Shown in pieces: positions 19,555 through 30,355 of a DNA stretch of 36,292 nt; position 1 is the first letter of the stretch; each line of letters begins with the position of its first letter. The position numbers were made by a program, and so were the translations under genes. The stretch covers positions 1 to 36,292 of the forward strand of contig CANGRI010000006.1 of assembly GCA_947456525.1 (NCBI GenBank), in the 5' to 3' direction. This DNA comes from Opitutia bacterium (GTDB taxonomy: Bacteria; Verrucomicrobiota; Verrucomicrobiia; Opitutales; UBA953). A model generated the notes under the pieces. The model had not been told where the DNA came from, did not search any database, and saw only the letters and a program-made list of their open reading frames with translations.

Positions 19555-20742
19555 ATGCCCCGTCTCCGTCTTTTCCTCTTCGCCTCGCTGGCCGTGACCG
19601 GTCTGGTTTCCGCCGTTTTCGGCCAGTCCGCGGACGCCCCCAAGCCGGCCGGTGCGCCCCCCGTCAATGGCAAGGGAGGGAAGGGCCGTCTGATCCTGCC
19701 TACTTCCATCAGCACCGCGACCGTGGCGCCCGGCGACCTCGAGATCCGCGTCTCGGCCCTTGGCCTCGTGAAGGCCTTGAACACCGTCACTGTCCGTCCG
19801 CGCGTCGAGGGGCAGCTCATGGAAGTCCGCTTCACCGAAGGACAGGCCGTCAAGGCCGGCGATCCTCTGGCCGAGATCGACCCCCGCCCCTTCGAGGTGC
19901 AGCTCCAGCAGGCCGAGGGGCAGCTCGCCCGTGACCGCGCCGCCTTGGCCAACGCGAAGCTCGACCTCCGGCGCTACCAGGACGCCGCCGAGGCCGTGAC
20001 GCGCCAGCAGCTTGATTCCGCGACCGCCCTCGTCGCCCAGCTCGAAGGCACCGTCAAGGCCGACGAAGGTACCGTCGCCAACGCGCGCCTGCAGCTCGGT
20101 TATTGCCATGTCACCGCGCCCATCGGCGGCTCCGTCGGCCTCCGCGCCGTGGACGCCGGCAACGTCGTCTCCCAGAACGATCCGGCCGGGCTCGTCGTCA
20201 TCACCCAGCTGCAGCCCATCTCCGTCGTGTTCGGCGTGCCGGAGGGCGACATCCCCGCCGTGCAATACGCCGTCAGCCGGGGTTCCGTGCTGCGCGTCGA
20301 GGCCTTCGACCGCGACGGCAAGCAGGTGCTCGCGACGGGCGACCTTTCGGCCCTCGACAATCAGATCGACGCCAGCACCGGCACCCTCCGCCTGCGCGCC
20401 CAGTTCGCCAACGGCGACCGCCGCCTTTTCCCGAACCAGTTCGTGAACGTCCGCCTGACCGTCGAGAACCGCAAGGGCGTCCTGCTCGCGCCGACCGCCG
20501 CGGTCCAGATCAGCGACAAGGACCGTTTCGTCTTCGTCGTGAATCCTGACGACACCGTCACGCGCCGGACCGTCCGGACCGGCGCCGTCGACGGACTGAA
20601 CACCGAGATCCTCGAAGGCGTCGCCGCCGGCGAGGTCATCGCCGCCGACGGCCTCGACCGTCTGCAGAGCGGCTCCAAGGTGGCCGTCAGCGGACGCCGC
20701 AAGGGCCCGCCCGCCTCTCCCGAAGCCAAGCCGCAGAAGTAA
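19555..20742 (+). CDS. mdtA: RND efflux periplasmic adaptor subunit (MdtA/AcrA type)
   Basis: The product is 395 residues: a membrane-fusion (adaptor) protein linking inner-membrane RND pumps to the outer-membrane channel. After a signal peptide (MPRLRLFLFASLAVTGLVSAVFG) and a short Pro/Gly linker come the barrel-sandwich hybrid strands (TVRPRVEGQLMEVRFTEGQAVKAGDPLAEIDPRPFEVQLQQAEGQL), an alpha-helical hairpin (about 110-165), the return lipoyl half (GYCHVTAPIGGSVGLRAVDAGNVV), a beta-barrel domain (QLQPISVVFGVPEGDIP) and a membrane-proximal domain ending in a Lys/Pro tail. LGYCHVTAPIGG and NQIDASTGTLRLRAQF are diagnostic for the MdtA group. No lipobox is present. An upstream in-frame start at 19462 would hide the signal peptide. 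The first RND permease begins 9 bases downstream. Confidence 0.93.
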   Translation: MPRLRLFLFASLAVTGLVSAVFGQSADAPKPAGAPPVNGKGGKGRLILPTSISTATVAPGDLEIRVSALGLVKALNTVTVRPRVEGQLMEVRFTEGQAVKAGDPLAEIDPRPFEVQLQQAEGQLARDRAALANAKLDLRRYQDAAEAVTRQQLDSATALVAQLEGTVKADEGTVANARLQLGYCHVTAPIGGSVGLRAVDAGNVVSQNDPAGLVVITQLQPISVVFGVPEGDIPAVQYAVSRGSVLRVEAFDRDGKQVLATGDLSALDNQIDASTGTLRLRAQFANGDRRLFPNQFVNVRLTVENRKGVLLAPTAAVQISDKDRFVFVVNPDDTVTRRTVRTGAVDGLNTEILEGVAAGEVIAADGLDRLQSGSKVAVSGRRKGPPASPEAKPQK

Positions 20743-20751
20743 GGCCGGGAC

Positions 20752-23700
20752 ATGAACATCTCCCGTCCGTTCATCGAGAGGCCCGTCGCCACCACGCTGC
20801 TGATGGTGGCGCTGATGCTGTGCGGCATCCTCGGTTACCGGGCGCTCTCCGTCGCCGCGCTGCCGGAAGTCGACTACCCGACGATCCAGGTCACCGCCGC
20901 CTATCCCGGCGCCAGCCCCGAGGTGATGATCACCTCCGTCACCGCTCCGCTCGAGCGCAAGCTGGGCCAGATGCCCGGCCTGACGCAGATGACCTCGACG
21001 AGCTCGGCGGGCTCGACCTCGATCACGTTGCAGTTCGACCTGGCCATCTCGCTCGACGTCGCCGAACAGCAGGTGCAGGCGGCCATCAACGAGGCAGGTT
21101 CCTATCTTCCGCCCGGCCTGCCTTCGCCGCCCGTCTACAGCAAGGTGAACCCCGCCGACGCCCCCATCATGACGCTCGCCGTCACGTCGGAGTCGCTGCC
21201 CCTGCCGAAGATCGCCGACCTCGTCGACACGCGCCTCGCGCAGAAGATCTCGCAGGTCTCCGGCGTCGGCATGGTCAGCATCGCCGGCGGCCAGCGTCCC
21301 GCCGTGCGCGTGAAGGTCAACCCGACCGCGCTCGCCTCCTATGGCCTCAACCTCGAGGCCGTGCGCCTCGCCCTGGTCGGCGCCAACGCCAACAGCGCCA
21401 AGGGCGGCTTCGACGGCCTGAAGCAATCGTCGACCATCGACGCCAACGACCAGCTCAAGTCGCCCGCCGATTACGACAAGGTCATCCTCGCCTACCGCAA
21501 CGGGGCGCCGATCCGGCTGAGCGACGTAGCCGATACGTCCGACGGGGCCGAGAACGTCTATCTTTCCGCGTGGGCGGGTCATAATCCCGGCGGCCAGACG
21601 CCCGGCGTCATCCTGAACATCCAACGCCAGCCGGGCGCGAACGTCATCGCCGTCGTCGACCGCATCAAGGAGATCCTCCCGCAGCTGCAGGGGTCCATCC
21701 CCGGCGCCGTCAAGGTCGCGGTGCTCACGGACCGGACCATCACCATCCGCGCCTCCGTCGAGGACGTGCAGGTCGAGCTCCTGCTTTCCGTCTTCCTGGT
21801 CGTCGCGGTCATCTTCGTCTTCCTGCGCAGCGTGCCGGCCACCGTCATCCCGGGCATCACCGTGCCGCTCTCGCTGATCGGCACCTTCGCGGTCATCTAC
21901 CTCTGCGATTTCTCCATCAACAACCTCACCCTGATGGCGCTGACCATCGCGACGGGCTTCGTCGTCGACGACGCCATCGTGATGATCGAGAACATCTCCC
22001 GCTACATCGAGCAGGGCGACTCTCCCATGGAGGCTTCGCTCAAGGGCTCGGCTGACATCGGCTTCACGATCATCTCCCTGACCTTCTCGCTGATCGCGGT
22101 GCTCATCCCGCTCCTGTTCATGGCCGACGTCGTGGGCCGTCTGTTCCGCGAGTTCGCCATCACCCTGGCGGTCTCGATCCTCATCTCGGCGGTGATCTCG
22201 CTGACGCTCACCCCGATGATGTGCAGCCGCATGCTCAAGCACGCGCCGGAGGCCGAGGAGAGCCGCTGGAGCAAGGCCTTGGGACGCTTCTTCGACGAAG
22301 TCATCCGCCGCTACGGCCTCGCCCTGCGCTGGGTGCTGGCCCGGCAGCGCGCCACGCTCTGGGTGGCCGTCGGCACGCTCGTCCTGACCGGCTTGCTCTA
22401 CGTCTTCATCCCCAAGGGCTTCTTCCCCACGCAGGATACCGGCGTCATCCAAGGTGTCACCGAAGCCCGTCAGGACATCTCTTTCGCCGCCATGGGCGCG
22501 AAGCAGCAGCAGGTCGCCGACGCCGTGCTCGCCGACCCCGACGTGGAAAGCCTCGCCTCGTTCATCGGCGTCGACGGCATCAACGCCACGGTCAATTCCG
22601 GCCGCATCGTCATCAACCTGCGCCCTTTGAGCCAGCGCAAGGCCCGCGCTCCGGAGATCGCCGCCCGGCTCCAGGCCCGCGTCGCCGCCCTCGACGGCGT
22701 GACGCTCTACCTGCAGCCGGTGCAGGACATGACCGTCGACACCACCGTCAGCCGTACCCAGTACCAGTTCCTGCTGCAGAGCCCGCGTCCGGACGACCTT
22801 ACCACCTGGGTGCCTCCGCTGATGGAGAAGATCAAGGCCTTGCCGAAGGTGAAGGACGTCGCCACCGACCTGCAGACCAACGGCCGCCAGGTGTACGTCG
22901 AGATCGACCGCGCCGCCGCGGGCCGCTATGGCATCAGCGTCGCCGACATCGACGCGGTGCTCTACGACGCCTTGGGCCAGCGCATCGTCTCGACGATCTT
23001 CACCCAGTCGAACCAGTACCGCGTGATCCTCGAGGTGAAGCCCGAGTTCCGGGAAGGCGTGACGTCGCTCTCGCGGCTCTACGTCTCGACGCCCGCGGGC
23101 GCGCAGGTGCCGCTCGCCAACCTCGCCAAGTTCACCGAGCAGCCCGCCCAGCTTTCGATCACCCGCGTGGGCCAGTTCCCGTGCGCCCGCATCTCCTTCA
23201 ATCTCGCCGAAGGCGCCGCGCTGGGCGACGCCGTGAAGGCCATCAAGAAGGCCGAGAAGGACCTCAGCATGCCCGAGTCGATCGTCACCACCTTCCAGGG
23301 CGCCGCGGCGGCCTTCGAGGTCGCGCTGAAGAACGAGCTCTGGCTGATCCTGGCGGCCATCGTGGTCATGTACATCGTCCTCGGCGTCCTGTACGAGAGC
23401 TTCATCCACCCCGTCACGATCCTCTCGACGCTTCCGTCGGCCGGCGTGGGCGCGTTGCTGGCCCTGATCCTTTCCCGCACCGACCTGGATGTCATCGGCA
23501 TCATCGGGATCATCCTGCTCATCGGCATCGTGAAGAAGAACGCCATCATGATGGTCGACTTCGCCTTGGACGCGGAGCGCACGCAGGGCCTTGCGCCCGA
23601 GGAGGCGATCTATCAGGCCTGCCTCCTGCGTTTCCGCCCGATCCTCATGACCACCATGGCGGCCTTGCTGGGCGCCTTGCCGCTCATGCTGGGTTCCGGC

Positions 23701-23871
23701 ATGGGCTCCGAGATGCGCCAGCCCCTGGGCATCACCATGGTCGGCGGCCTGATCGTCAGCCAGGTGCTGACCTTGTTCACCACGCCGGTCATCTATCTCT
23801 GGTTTGATCGCCTCAACCGCCGTCGCTCGGCCGTCGGGCAGGCCGCGGCGCCGCCCGCCGCCCAGCCGTGA
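20752..23871 (+). CDS. mdtB: RND efflux permease, first of two (MdtB-like)
   Basis: The product is 1039 residues, the usual length for a hydrophobe/amphiphile efflux (HAE1) RND pump. It has an N-terminal TM helix ([26 protein letters not shown]), two large periplasmic loops, and TM clusters near 330-480 and 860-1020. The proton-relay residues are in place: Asp406-Asp407 in [14 protein letters not shown] and Lys929 in [14 protein letters not shown]. The loop sequence PDVDYPT-type ([21 protein letters not shown]) matches MdtB/MdtC rather than AcrB. It sits in the inner membrane, using proton influx to drive substrate export with the MdtA-type adaptor. It overlaps the next permease in GTGA, so the two are probably translated in fixed proportion, as expected for an MdtBC heteromer. 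The substrate cannot be read from sequence. Confidence 0.95.
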   Translation: MNISRPFIERPVATTLLMVALMLCGILGYRALSVAALPEVDYPTIQVTAAYPGASPEVMITSVTAPLERKLGQMPGLTQMTSTSSAGSTSITLQFDLAISLDVAEQQVQAAINEAGSYLPPGLPSPPVYSKVNPADAPIMTLAVTSESLPLPKIADLVDTRLAQKISQVSGVGMVSIAGGQRPAVRVKVNPTALASYGLNLEAVRLALVGANANSAKGGFDGLKQSSTIDANDQLKSPADYDKVILAYRNGAPIRLSDVADTSDGAENVYLSAWAGHNPGGQTPGVILNIQRQPGANVIAVVDRIKEILPQLQGSIPGAVKVAVLTDRTITIRASVEDVQVELLLSVFLVVAVIFVFLRSVPATVIPGITVPLSLIGTFAVIYLCDFSINNLTLMALTIATGFVVDDAIVMIENISRYIEQGDSPMEASLKGSADIGFTIISLTFSLIAVLIPLLFMADVVGRLFREFAITLAVSILISAVISLTLTPMMCSRMLKHAPEAEESRWSKALGRFFDEVIRRYGLALRWVLARQRATLWVAVGTLVLTGLLYVFIPKGFFPTQDTGVIQGVTEARQDISFAAMGAKQQQVADAVLADPDVESLASFIGVDGINATVNSGRIVINLRPLSQRKARAPEIAARLQARVAALDGVTLYLQPVQDMTVDTTVSRTQYQFLLQSPRPDDLTTWVPPLMEKIKALPKVKDVATDLQTNGRQVYVEIDRAAAGRYGISVADIDAVLYDALGQRIVSTIFTQSNQYRVILEVKPEFREGVTSLSRLYVSTPAGAQVPLANLAKFTEQPAQLSITRVGQFPCARISFNLAEGAALGDAVKAIKKAEKDLSMPESIVTTFQGAAAAFEVALKNELWLILAAIVVMYIVLGVLYESFIHPVTILSTLPSAGVGALLALILSRTDLDVIGIIGIILLIGIVKKNAIMMVDFALDAERTQGLAPEEAIYQACLLRFRPILMTTMAALLGALPLMLGSGMGSEMRQPLGITMVGGLIVSQVLTLFTTPVIYLWFDRLNRRRSAVGQAAAPPAAQP

Positions 23872-26800
23872 ACCTGTCCGCGTTCTTCATCCGCCGGCCC
23901 GTCGCGACCACGTTGCTGACGATCGCCGTGGCCTTGTCGGGCCTGGCCGCCTTCCGGATCCTGCCGGTCTCGCCTTTGCCGCAGGTGGACTTCCCGACGA
24001 TCGCCGTCTCGGCCTCCATGCCTGGCGCCAGCCCCGAGACCATGGCCGCGACGGTCGCGACCCCCTTGGAGCGCGCCTTGGGCCGCATCGCGGGCGTGAC
24101 CGAGATCACCTCGAGCAGCACGCGCGGCAACACGTCGGTGATCCTGCAGTTCGACCTATCGCGTGACATCAACGGAGCGGCCCGCGAAGTGCAGTCGGCG
24201 ATCAGCGCCTCGCGTTCGATGCTGCCCTCGGCGCTCACCAACAACCCCTCCTATCGCAAGCTGAACCCGGCGGACTCGCCGATCATGCTGCTGGCGATCA
24301 CCTCCGAGAACTATACGCGCCCGCAGATCTACGACGTCGCGACGACCTTGCTGGCGCAGAAGATCGCGCAGATCGAAGGGGTGGGGGACGTCAGCGTCGG
24401 CGGCGGCGCCTTGCCGGCCGTGCGCGTGAACGTAAATCCGGCCCAGCTGGGCGCCTATGGCGTCTCGCTCGAGGACGTGCGCAAGACCATTGCGGCGACC
24501 AACGTCAATACGCCCAAGGGCTTCGTCGAGGCGGGTTCGTCCCGCTGGCAGGTCGTCGCGAACGACCAGGCCCTGAAGGCCGAAGACTACCTCCCGCTCG
24601 TCGTCACCTACCGCGGCGGCACCCCGGTCATGATCTCGGACGTGGCCAGCGTCACGGACTCCGTGGAGGACGTCCGCAACGCCGGCATCATGAACGGCAA
24701 ACCCGCCATCATCATCGTCGTCACCCGCCAGCCCGGGGCGAACATCATCGAGACCGTCGACCGCATCAAGGCCCAGATCCCGGCGTTGCAGGCGCTCATG
24801 CCCAAGGGAATGGAGATGTCCGCGGCGATCGACCGTTCGGTGACGATCCGCAGCTCGCTGCACGAGGTGGAGCGTTCGCTCATCCTCTCGGTCGTCCTCG
24901 TGACGTTGGTCGTCTTCCTCTTCCTCCGCGACATCCGCGTCACGCTGATCCCCGCGGTCGTCGTGCCCGTCTCGATCCTGGGCACCTTCGGGGTGATGGC
25001 CTTGGCCGGCTTCTCGGTGAACAACCTGACGCTGATGGCCCTGACCGTCGCGACGGGCTTCGTGGTGGATGACGCCATCGTGGTGCTGGAGAACATCTCG
25101 CGCCACATGGAGGCCGGCATGCCGCGTCGTGAGGCGGCCTTGCAGGGCGCCAAGGAGGTCGGTTTCACCGTCATCTCCATCAGCATCTCGTTGGTGGCCG
25201 TCTTCATCCCGATCCTGCTCATGGGCGGGCTCGTGGGGCGCCTGTTCCGCGAGTTCGCCATCACGCTCTCGGTCGCGATCGCGGTCTCGCTGGTGATCTC
25301 GCTCAGCACGACCCCGATGATGTGCTCGCGGCTCCTGCGGAAGCACGTCGCCGACCTCAAGCCGGGCTACGTGGACCGCTTCTTCGGCTGGCTCCTGGCC
25401 GGCTACCGCCGGTCGCTGCGCTGGGTGCTCGACCACGGGTTCGTGGTGCTCGGCGCGCTGGTCGCGACCGTCGCCCTGAACGTCGTCCTGTACCTGAACA
25501 TCCCCAAGGGCTTCTTCCCTCAGCAGGACACCGGCTTCCTGATGGGCAACATCGACGCCGACCAGAGCATCTCGTTCCGGGAGATGGACGACAAGATGCT
25601 CCGGATCGCCGAGATTGTCCAGGCCGAGCCCAATGTCACGGCGATCAGCGCCTCCATCGGCGGGGGTCGGGGCGGTCCCATCAATTCCGCCCGTCTCTAC
25701 GTCCTGCTCAAGCCGTTGGCCGAGCGCGACGAGTCCGCCGAGCAGATCATCGCCCGGCTCCGCATCAAGACCGCGCGCGTCACCGGCGCCCGCCTGATTC
25801 TCCAGTCCGGCCAGGATATCCGCATCGGCGGCCGCTCCAGCCCTTCGACCTACCAGTTCACGCTGCAGTCCGACGACCTGAACCTCCTCAACGCCTGGGT
25901 GCCCAAGGTGCAGGCCGCGATGGCGGGCCTGCCCGAGCTGACGGATGTCAGCACGGACTCCCAGAACCGCGGCTTGCAGACGTACGTCACCTACGACCGG
26001 GACAAGATGGCCGCCCTCGGCGTCAGCGTCGATGTCGCGAACCGCACCCTGTATGACGCCTTCGGTCAGGAATCCATCTCGCTCCTCTTCAAGTCTCTGA
26101 ACCAGTACCGCGTGATCATGGAGGTCAACTCGGCCCGGACGCTGAACCCCGAATCATTGCGCGACATCTTCGTGGTGACGTCGGCCGGCAAGCGCGTGCC
26201 GCTCACGACCTTCGCCCGCTATGAGCCGGCGAACGCGCCGCTGAGCGTGAACCATCAGTCGCAATTCGTCGCCACCACGATCTCGTTCAACCTCGCCCCC
26301 GGCTTCATGCTCAACGACGCCGACGTCGCGATCCGGCGGGCGATGGGCGAGATCGGCGTGCCCACGGCGGTGCAGGGCGGCTTCCAGGGCACGGCGAAGA
26401 TGTTCCAGGAGTCCCTGAACAACCAGCCCTACCTCATCCTCGGGGCGATCCTGGCGATGTACGTCATCCTCGGCATCCTCTACGAGAGCTACGTCCATCC
26501 GATCACGATCCTGTCGACGTTGCCCTCGGCCGGCATCGGTGCCCTGATCGCGCTCATGGTGATGGGCATGGAGTTCAGCATCATCGCCCTGATCGGCGTG
26601 CTGCTCCTCATCGGCATCGTGAAGAAGAACGCGATCATGATGATCGACTTCGCGATCGAAGCGGAGCGTACGCGGGGAATCCCGGCCGGGCAGGCCATCT
26701 TCGAGGCCTGCCAGCTGCGTTTCCGCCCAATCATGATGACCACCTTGGCGGCGCTCTTCGGGGCCTTGCCCTTGGCGATCGGCTTCGGGGAAGGGTCCGA

Positions 26801-26963
26801 ACTGCGTCGCCCGTTGGGCATCGCCATCGTCGGCGGCCTGCTGGTGAGCCAGTTGCTGACTCTTTATACGACGCCCGTCGTGTACCTCTATTTCGACCGT
26901 CTTCGCCAGTGGACCCTGCGTCGCCGGGCCGCTGTTGCGACGTTGCCAACCCCCGCCCCATGA
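23868..26963 (+). CDS. mdtC: RND efflux permease, second of two (MdtC-like)
   Basis: The product is 1031 residues. The GTG start at 23868 overlaps the TGA of the first permease (GTGA), and the reading begins [26 protein letters not shown], the standard RND opening. The proton-relay Asp pair is Asp401-Asp402 in [14 protein letters not shown], and Lys920 lies in [14 protein letters not shown]. The protein is clearly paralogous to its neighbour but divergent, as in the MdtB/MdtC pair of enterobacteria, in which two different permeases assemble in one trimer. Export is proton-driven across the inner membrane. The stop overlaps the start of the outer-membrane factor gene in ATGA, continuing the chain of coupled genes. 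Confidence 0.95.
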   Translation: MNLSAFFIRRPVATTLLTIAVALSGLAAFRILPVSPLPQVDFPTIAVSASMPGASPETMAATVATPLERALGRIAGVTEITSSSTRGNTSVILQFDLSRDINGAAREVQSAISASRSMLPSALTNNPSYRKLNPADSPIMLLAITSENYTRPQIYDVATTLLAQKIAQIEGVGDVSVGGGALPAVRVNVNPAQLGAYGVSLEDVRKTIAATNVNTPKGFVEAGSSRWQVVANDQALKAEDYLPLVVTYRGGTPVMISDVASVTDSVEDVRNAGIMNGKPAIIIVVTRQPGANIIETVDRIKAQIPALQALMPKGMEMSAAIDRSVTIRSSLHEVERSLILSVVLVTLVVFLFLRDIRVTLIPAVVVPVSILGTFGVMALAGFSVNNLTLMALTVATGFVVDDAIVVLENISRHMEAGMPRREAALQGAKEVGFTVISISISLVAVFIPILLMGGLVGRLFREFAITLSVAIAVSLVISLSTTPMMCSRLLRKHVADLKPGYVDRFFGWLLAGYRRSLRWVLDHGFVVLGALVATVALNVVLYLNIPKGFFPQQDTGFLMGNIDADQSISFREMDDKMLRIAEIVQAEPNVTAISASIGGGRGGPINSARLYVLLKPLAERDESAEQIIARLRIKTARVTGARLILQSGQDIRIGGRSSPSTYQFTLQSDDLNLLNAWVPKVQAAMAGLPELTDVSTDSQNRGLQTYVTYDRDKMAALGVSVDVANRTLYDAFGQESISLLFKSLNQYRVIMEVNSARTLNPESLRDIFVVTSAGKRVPLTTFARYEPANAPLSVNHQSQFVATTISFNLAPGFMLNDADVAIRRAMGEIGVPTAVQGGFQGTAKMFQESLNNQPYLILGAILAMYVILGILYESYVHPITILSTLPSAGIGALIALMVMGMEFSIIALIGVLLLIGIVKKNAIMMIDFAIEAERTRGIPAGQAIFEACQLRFRPIMMTTLAALFGALPLAIGFGEGSELRRPLGIAIVGGLLVSQLLTLYTTPVVYLYFDRLRQWTLRRRAAVATLPTPAP

Positions 26964-28402
26964 ACTTCCTTTCCTCAGCCGCCATGAAGCCCTTCCTTGC
27001 CGATTCTCCTGCGCGCCTCCTCGGCGTCGTGGCGCTGCTCGGCCTTTCCGCCTGCGCGGTCGGACCCGATTATGTCCGCCCCGAGGTGCCTGTCTCGCCC
27101 GCCTTCCGCGAGCTGACCGGCCCCTATCAGGGTTCGCCGGCCTTGGGCGCCAATTGGTGGTCCGTCTTCGGCGATGCCGAACTCGACGCCTTGGAAGCCG
27201 ATGCCCTCAAGGCCAATCTCGACCTCGGCGCGGCCTTCGCGCGGGTGGGGCAGGCCAAGGCCCTCAGCGACGCAGCTTCGGCCGGTTTCTGGCCATCGCT
27301 CAGCGCCGATCCTTCGCTGACGCGCAATCGCACCTCGGACACTTCCGGTTCGGCCAGCCGTACGCAGACGTCCTACTCCGTCCCGCTGGAGCTGAGCTAC
27401 GAGGTCGATGTCTGGGGACGCGTCCGTCGCCTGAGCGAATCGGCCAACGAGTCGGTGAAGCTTTCCGCGAGCGAGTTCGCGGTCGTGATGCAGACCGTCG
27501 AGGCCAACGTCGCCCAGGACTACTTCAACCTCCGCGGCCTCGACACCCAGGCCGCGATGCTGGCCAAGAGCCTCGAACTGTATCAGCACCAGGTCGAACT
27601 CGTCGGCAAGCAGGTGAAGGCCGGCCTCGTCCCGCAGACCGACCTCCTGCAGGCCAAGACACAGGTCGAGGCCACGACCGGACAGCTCAATGAAGTCCGC
27701 CGCCAACGCGTCAACGTGGAGCACGCCCTGGCCGTCCTCACCGGCCGCGCCCCTTCGGAACTTTCGATCCCCGCCAAGCCGCTCACCACCGTCGTGCCCG
27801 TCGTTCCCGCCGGGCTGCCTTCGGAACTGCTGGGCCGTCGCCCTGACGTCGCCGCGGCGGAGCATCGCCTCATCGCCGCCAATGCCGATGTCGGACAGGC
27901 CAAGGCGGACTATTATCCGCGCCTCACGCTGACGGGTTCCGCCGGCTTCTCCACCATCGACGCCTCGAAGGTGGTCGATTGGCAGAGCCGGGTATGGTCC
28001 GCCGGGCCGAGCCTGCACCTCCCGCTCTTCCAAGGTGGCAAACTCGACGCCTCGCTCGAAGGCGCCAAGCAGCGTTACGCCGAGGCCTTGGCCAATTATC
28101 GCGCGGCGGTGCTCAACGCCTTCCGCGAGACCGAGGATATCCTCAACGACCTCGGCAACCGCGTCGCCACGGCCGAATCCCAGGCCCGGATGGTGGCTTC
28201 GGCCCGCGAGACCGCCCGGCTCGTGGAGATGCAGTACCGCAGCGGTCTGACCCCTTATTACCAGCTCATGGACGCCCAGCGTACGCTGCTTTCCGCCGAG
28301 CTGTCCGCCGCCCAGCTTCAGAACCTGCGCCTCAACTCCACCGTCGCCTTGGTGAAAGCCATCGGCGGCGGCTGGGATCCCAAGGCCGAACCCAGGCGCT
28401 GA
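26960..28402 (+). CDS. Outer-membrane efflux lipoprotein (OprM/NodT-type TolC family)
   Basis: The product is 480 residues from the ATG at 26960, which overlaps the permease stop in ATGA; an internal ATG at 26984 gives a shorter signal peptide and is also possible. The lipobox L-S-A-C places the lipidated Cys at 32 (24 from the later start), followed by the family signature AVGPDYVRPEVPVSPAFREL. Two outer-membrane efflux protein repeats follow, with the characteristic WWSVFGDAELDALEADAL, ELSYEVDVWGRVRR, GLVPQTDLLQAKTQVEAT, LLGRRPDVAAAEHRLIAANADVGQAKADYYPRLTLTGSAG and YRSGLTPYYQLMDAQRTLLSAE motifs. It forms the trimeric channel that completes the adaptor-permease export path. It is last in the efflux operon. 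A weak 6-bp inverted repeat (TGACCG/CGGTCA) follows the stop. Confidence 0.93.
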   Translation: MNFLSSAAMKPFLADSPARLLGVVALLGLSACAVGPDYVRPEVPVSPAFRELTGPYQGSPALGANWWSVFGDAELDALEADALKANLDLGAAFARVGQAKALSDAASAGFWPSLSADPSLTRNRTSDTSGSASRTQTSYSVPLELSYEVDVWGRVRRLSESANESVKLSASEFAVVMQTVEANVAQDYFNLRGLDTQAAMLAKSLELYQHQVELVGKQVKAGLVPQTDLLQAKTQVEATTGQLNEVRRQRVNVEHALAVLTGRAPSELSIPAKPLTTVVPVVPAGLPSELLGRRPDVAAAEHRLIAANADVGQAKADYYPRLTLTGSAGFSTIDASKVVDWQSRVWSAGPSLHLPLFQGGKLDASLEGAKQRYAEALANYRAAVLNAFRETEDILNDLGNRVATAESQARMVASARETARLVEMQYRSGLTPYYQLMDAQRTLLSAELSAAQLQNLRLNSTVALVKAIGGGWDPKAEPRR

Positions 28403-28443
28403 CCGCCGGATTGCGTGCGACTCTTCCGGTCAAGAGGGGTTAG

Positions 28444-29961
28444 ATGGGCGTGACGATGCGTCCCTTATATTCCTGGCTGGTGGTCATGGTGCTGACCTTG
28501 TCCGTGCCGGCCCGCGACATCTCGGTCAAGAACGCCGCCGAGCTCAAGGCGGCCGCCTCCTCCGCGGTCGGCGGCGACGTCATCCGGCTGGCTTCTGGAA
28601 AATATGACGACGTCAAGCTGCGCATCACCCATAACGGCACGCAGGGCCGGCCGATCCAGGTGGTCGCCGCCGTGCCGGGCGAAGCCATCCTTGGCGGGTC
28701 CTCGGAGATCGATATCAGCGGCGCCTACGTGACGATCGACGGACTTTACCTGCTCAACGGCGCCATCGCCGCGGGCGGAGCGGAGCGTTCGGTGATCACC
28801 TTCAATTCGCATCACGGCGTTGTCCGCAACACCGCGATCGTCGATTACAATCCCGCCGGCTTCGAGACCGCTTACTACTGGGTTTTCTTCAACGGGAGCC
28901 ACAACTCCGTCGAGCGCTGCTACTTCAAGGGGAAGAACAACCTCGAGCCCCTTATCGGCAACGGCCTCGAGAACGCCCAGTACAACTCCGTGGTCGGGTG
29001 CTATTTCAAGAACATCCCCTACGACGTCGGCAACGGCCGCGAAGACATCCGCGTGTGGGGTTCGGGCAAGTTCGACGAGAAGACCGCCGAAGGCGCCTAC
29101 TTCATGATCCAGGGCAACCTGTTCGACCACGCCGACGGCGAAGGCACGGAGATCATCTCCCTCAAGTCCAACTTCAACCAGGTCATCGGCAACACCGTGC
29201 GGGCCACGCGCGGCGGCATCAACATCCGCCGCGGCGCCAACAACACCGTGAAGAACAACATCGTCCTCGGCGAAGGCGTCGCCGGCGCGCATGGGCTGCG
29301 GATGTCGGGCTCGAACCATGTCGTGCAAGGGAACTACGTCTCCGGCTGCGATTACGGAATCCGGGTTTCCGCTGGCGAGTTCACCGGCTACGCGCTCACG
29401 CCCGACTATTCCCCGCACGAGAAGAACAACGCCAAGACGGCCAAGAACGCGCTCGGTATCGTCACGGCCTATCCTCAGTCCAAGAAGCTCACGCTCTCCG
29501 GCAACACCGTGGTGGCCTGCGACGGCCCCGACCTCGAGCTGGGTTCGGATTACAAGAAGCACTGGCCGCAGGAGCAGATGGTGCTGTTGCCGTCCGATTG
29601 CGACATCAGCGGCAATCGTTTCGTGCGTCCCAAGGGCGGCCTGTCCGTCGAGGTCGTCGCCCCTGAGTCGCAGTTCGCCTCCTTGGCCTCGAAATCGGCC
29701 CCGAATCGGTTCACGGGCAACGTCGTCCTGGGGGCCAAATCAAAGGGCGCGCCGAGCTCCGGTTTCAAGTTCGAGGGACTTCCGTCCGGCTGGACCGAGA
29801 AGCGCGAGATGGGCGAGCTGCATCCCTTGAAGCCGGAGGACGTCGGGCCGCCGTGGGTGAGCACCCTGCGTGCGGCGGGCAAGTTCGAGGTCGAGGATGA
29901 CATGTCCTGCAGCCGGGATCCCGGCGTCAAGAAGGCCAAGAAGACCAAGAAGCAGAAGTGA
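28444..29961 (+). CDS. Polysaccharide lyase family 6 (chondroitinase B/alginate lyase-like)
   Basis: The product is 505 residues with a signal peptide (cleavage near residue 24) and a right-handed parallel beta-helix. N-terminal helix strands (SVKNAAELKAAASSAVGGDVIRLASGKYDDVKLRI) and the segment GEGTEIISLKSNFNQVIGNTVRATRGGINIRRGANNTVKNN at about 232-272 are diagnostic of PL6; Lys241 and Arg262 (or Arg263) correspond to the catalytic Lys and Arg of chondroitinase B. PL6 enzymes cleave uronic-acid polysaccharides (alginate, dermatan sulfate) by beta-elimination outside the cytoplasm; which polymer is used here is unknown. The C-terminus is Lys-rich. One of the few clear Shine-Dalgarno sites in the window (AGAGGGG, about 6 bases before ATG 28444) fixes the start. 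It stands alone, 41 bases after the efflux operon and convergent with the ParB-like gene. Confidence 0.9.
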   Translation: MGVTMRPLYSWLVVMVLTLSVPARDISVKNAAELKAAASSAVGGDVIRLASGKYDDVKLRITHNGTQGRPIQVVAAVPGEAILGGSSEIDISGAYVTIDGLYLLNGAIAAGGAERSVITFNSHHGVVRNTAIVDYNPAGFETAYYWVFFNGSHNSVERCYFKGKNNLEPLIGNGLENAQYNSVVGCYFKNIPYDVGNGREDIRVWGSGKFDEKTAEGAYFMIQGNLFDHADGEGTEIISLKSNFNQVIGNTVRATRGGINIRRGANNTVKNNIVLGEGVAGAHGLRMSGSNHVVQGNYVSGCDYGIRVSAGEFTGYALTPDYSPHEKNNAKTAKNALGIVTAYPQSKKLTLSGNTVVACDGPDLELGSDYKKHWPQEQMVLLPSDCDISGNRFVRPKGGLSVEVVAPESQFASLASKSAPNRFTGNVVLGAKSKGAPSSGFKFEGLPSGWTEKREMGELHPLKPEDVGPPWVSTLRAAGKFEVEDDMSCSRDPGVKKAKKTKKQK

Positions 29962-29976
29962 CGCCTCCGGGGCGGC

Positions 29977-30351
29977 TCAGACGATCTTGCAGCGGATCCA
30001 GATGTCCTCGTGGTGCTGGTAGACGGCGCAGAGGCGATGGTAGCCGTCGGCGATGACGACCTTGCCGTGCTGCGGGCTGCGGACGAGGAGGAGCGGCGAC
30101 AGGTGGATGCCCTTGCGGATCTTCTTCTGGTCCTTCTTCACGTGCGAGTTGCTGACGCCCAGCAGGGAGAGCTGCGAGGCGCGGAAGATGTCCTTGGCCT
30201 TGAACTGCGTGACCTTCGCCTTGCGGAGTTTGGCGACGAGCGCTGCGGCATCCTTCTCGGGGTAGAGCAGGGAAAGGTAGGAAAGCGCCGCCGGGTAGTT
30301 CTTGTCCTCCGGCGCCGGCAGCCAGGCGATGTCTTCGGGTGTCTTGGACAT
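29977..30351 (-). CDS. Small ParB/sulfiredoxin-like fold protein
   Basis: The product is 124 residues, with no signal peptide, starting at MSKTPEDIAWLPAPEDKNYP. The C-terminal part GIHLSPLLLVR...GKVVIADGYHRLCAVYQ resembles the ParB N-terminal/sulfiredoxin fold, whose signature is a phosphate-binding G-x-H-R motif (here D-G-Y-H-R). No helix-turn-helix of chromosome-partitioning ParB is present, so this is a stand-alone domain: possibly a nucleotide-dependent enzyme or a small regulator. I do not recognise a named family. A longer reading from 30513 would consist of basic low-complexity sequence inside the neighbouring gene and is unlikely. It starts 4 bases after the stop of the secreted-protein gene on the same strand, so the two are co-transcribed; a soluble protein in such an operon is unusual. 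Confidence 0.78.
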   Translation of the reverse strand: MSKTPEDIAWLPAPEDKNYPAALSYLSLLYPEKDAAALVAKLRKAKVTQFKAKDIFRASQLSLLGVSNSHVKKDQKKIRKGIHLSPLLLVRSPQHGKVVIADGYHRLCAVYQHHEDIWIRCKIV

Positions 30352-30355
30352 AGGT

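Noticed and set aside
19534-23409. 1291-codon open frame antisense to the adaptor and first RND permease
   Set aside because: Same codon-bias artefact; composition is dominated by Asp, Gly, Val and Arg and crosses the boundary of two recognised genes.
29977-30351. Chromosome-partitioning ParB
   Set aside because: Only the N-terminal-type fold is suggested; there is no helix-turn-helix, no ParA partner and no parS site.
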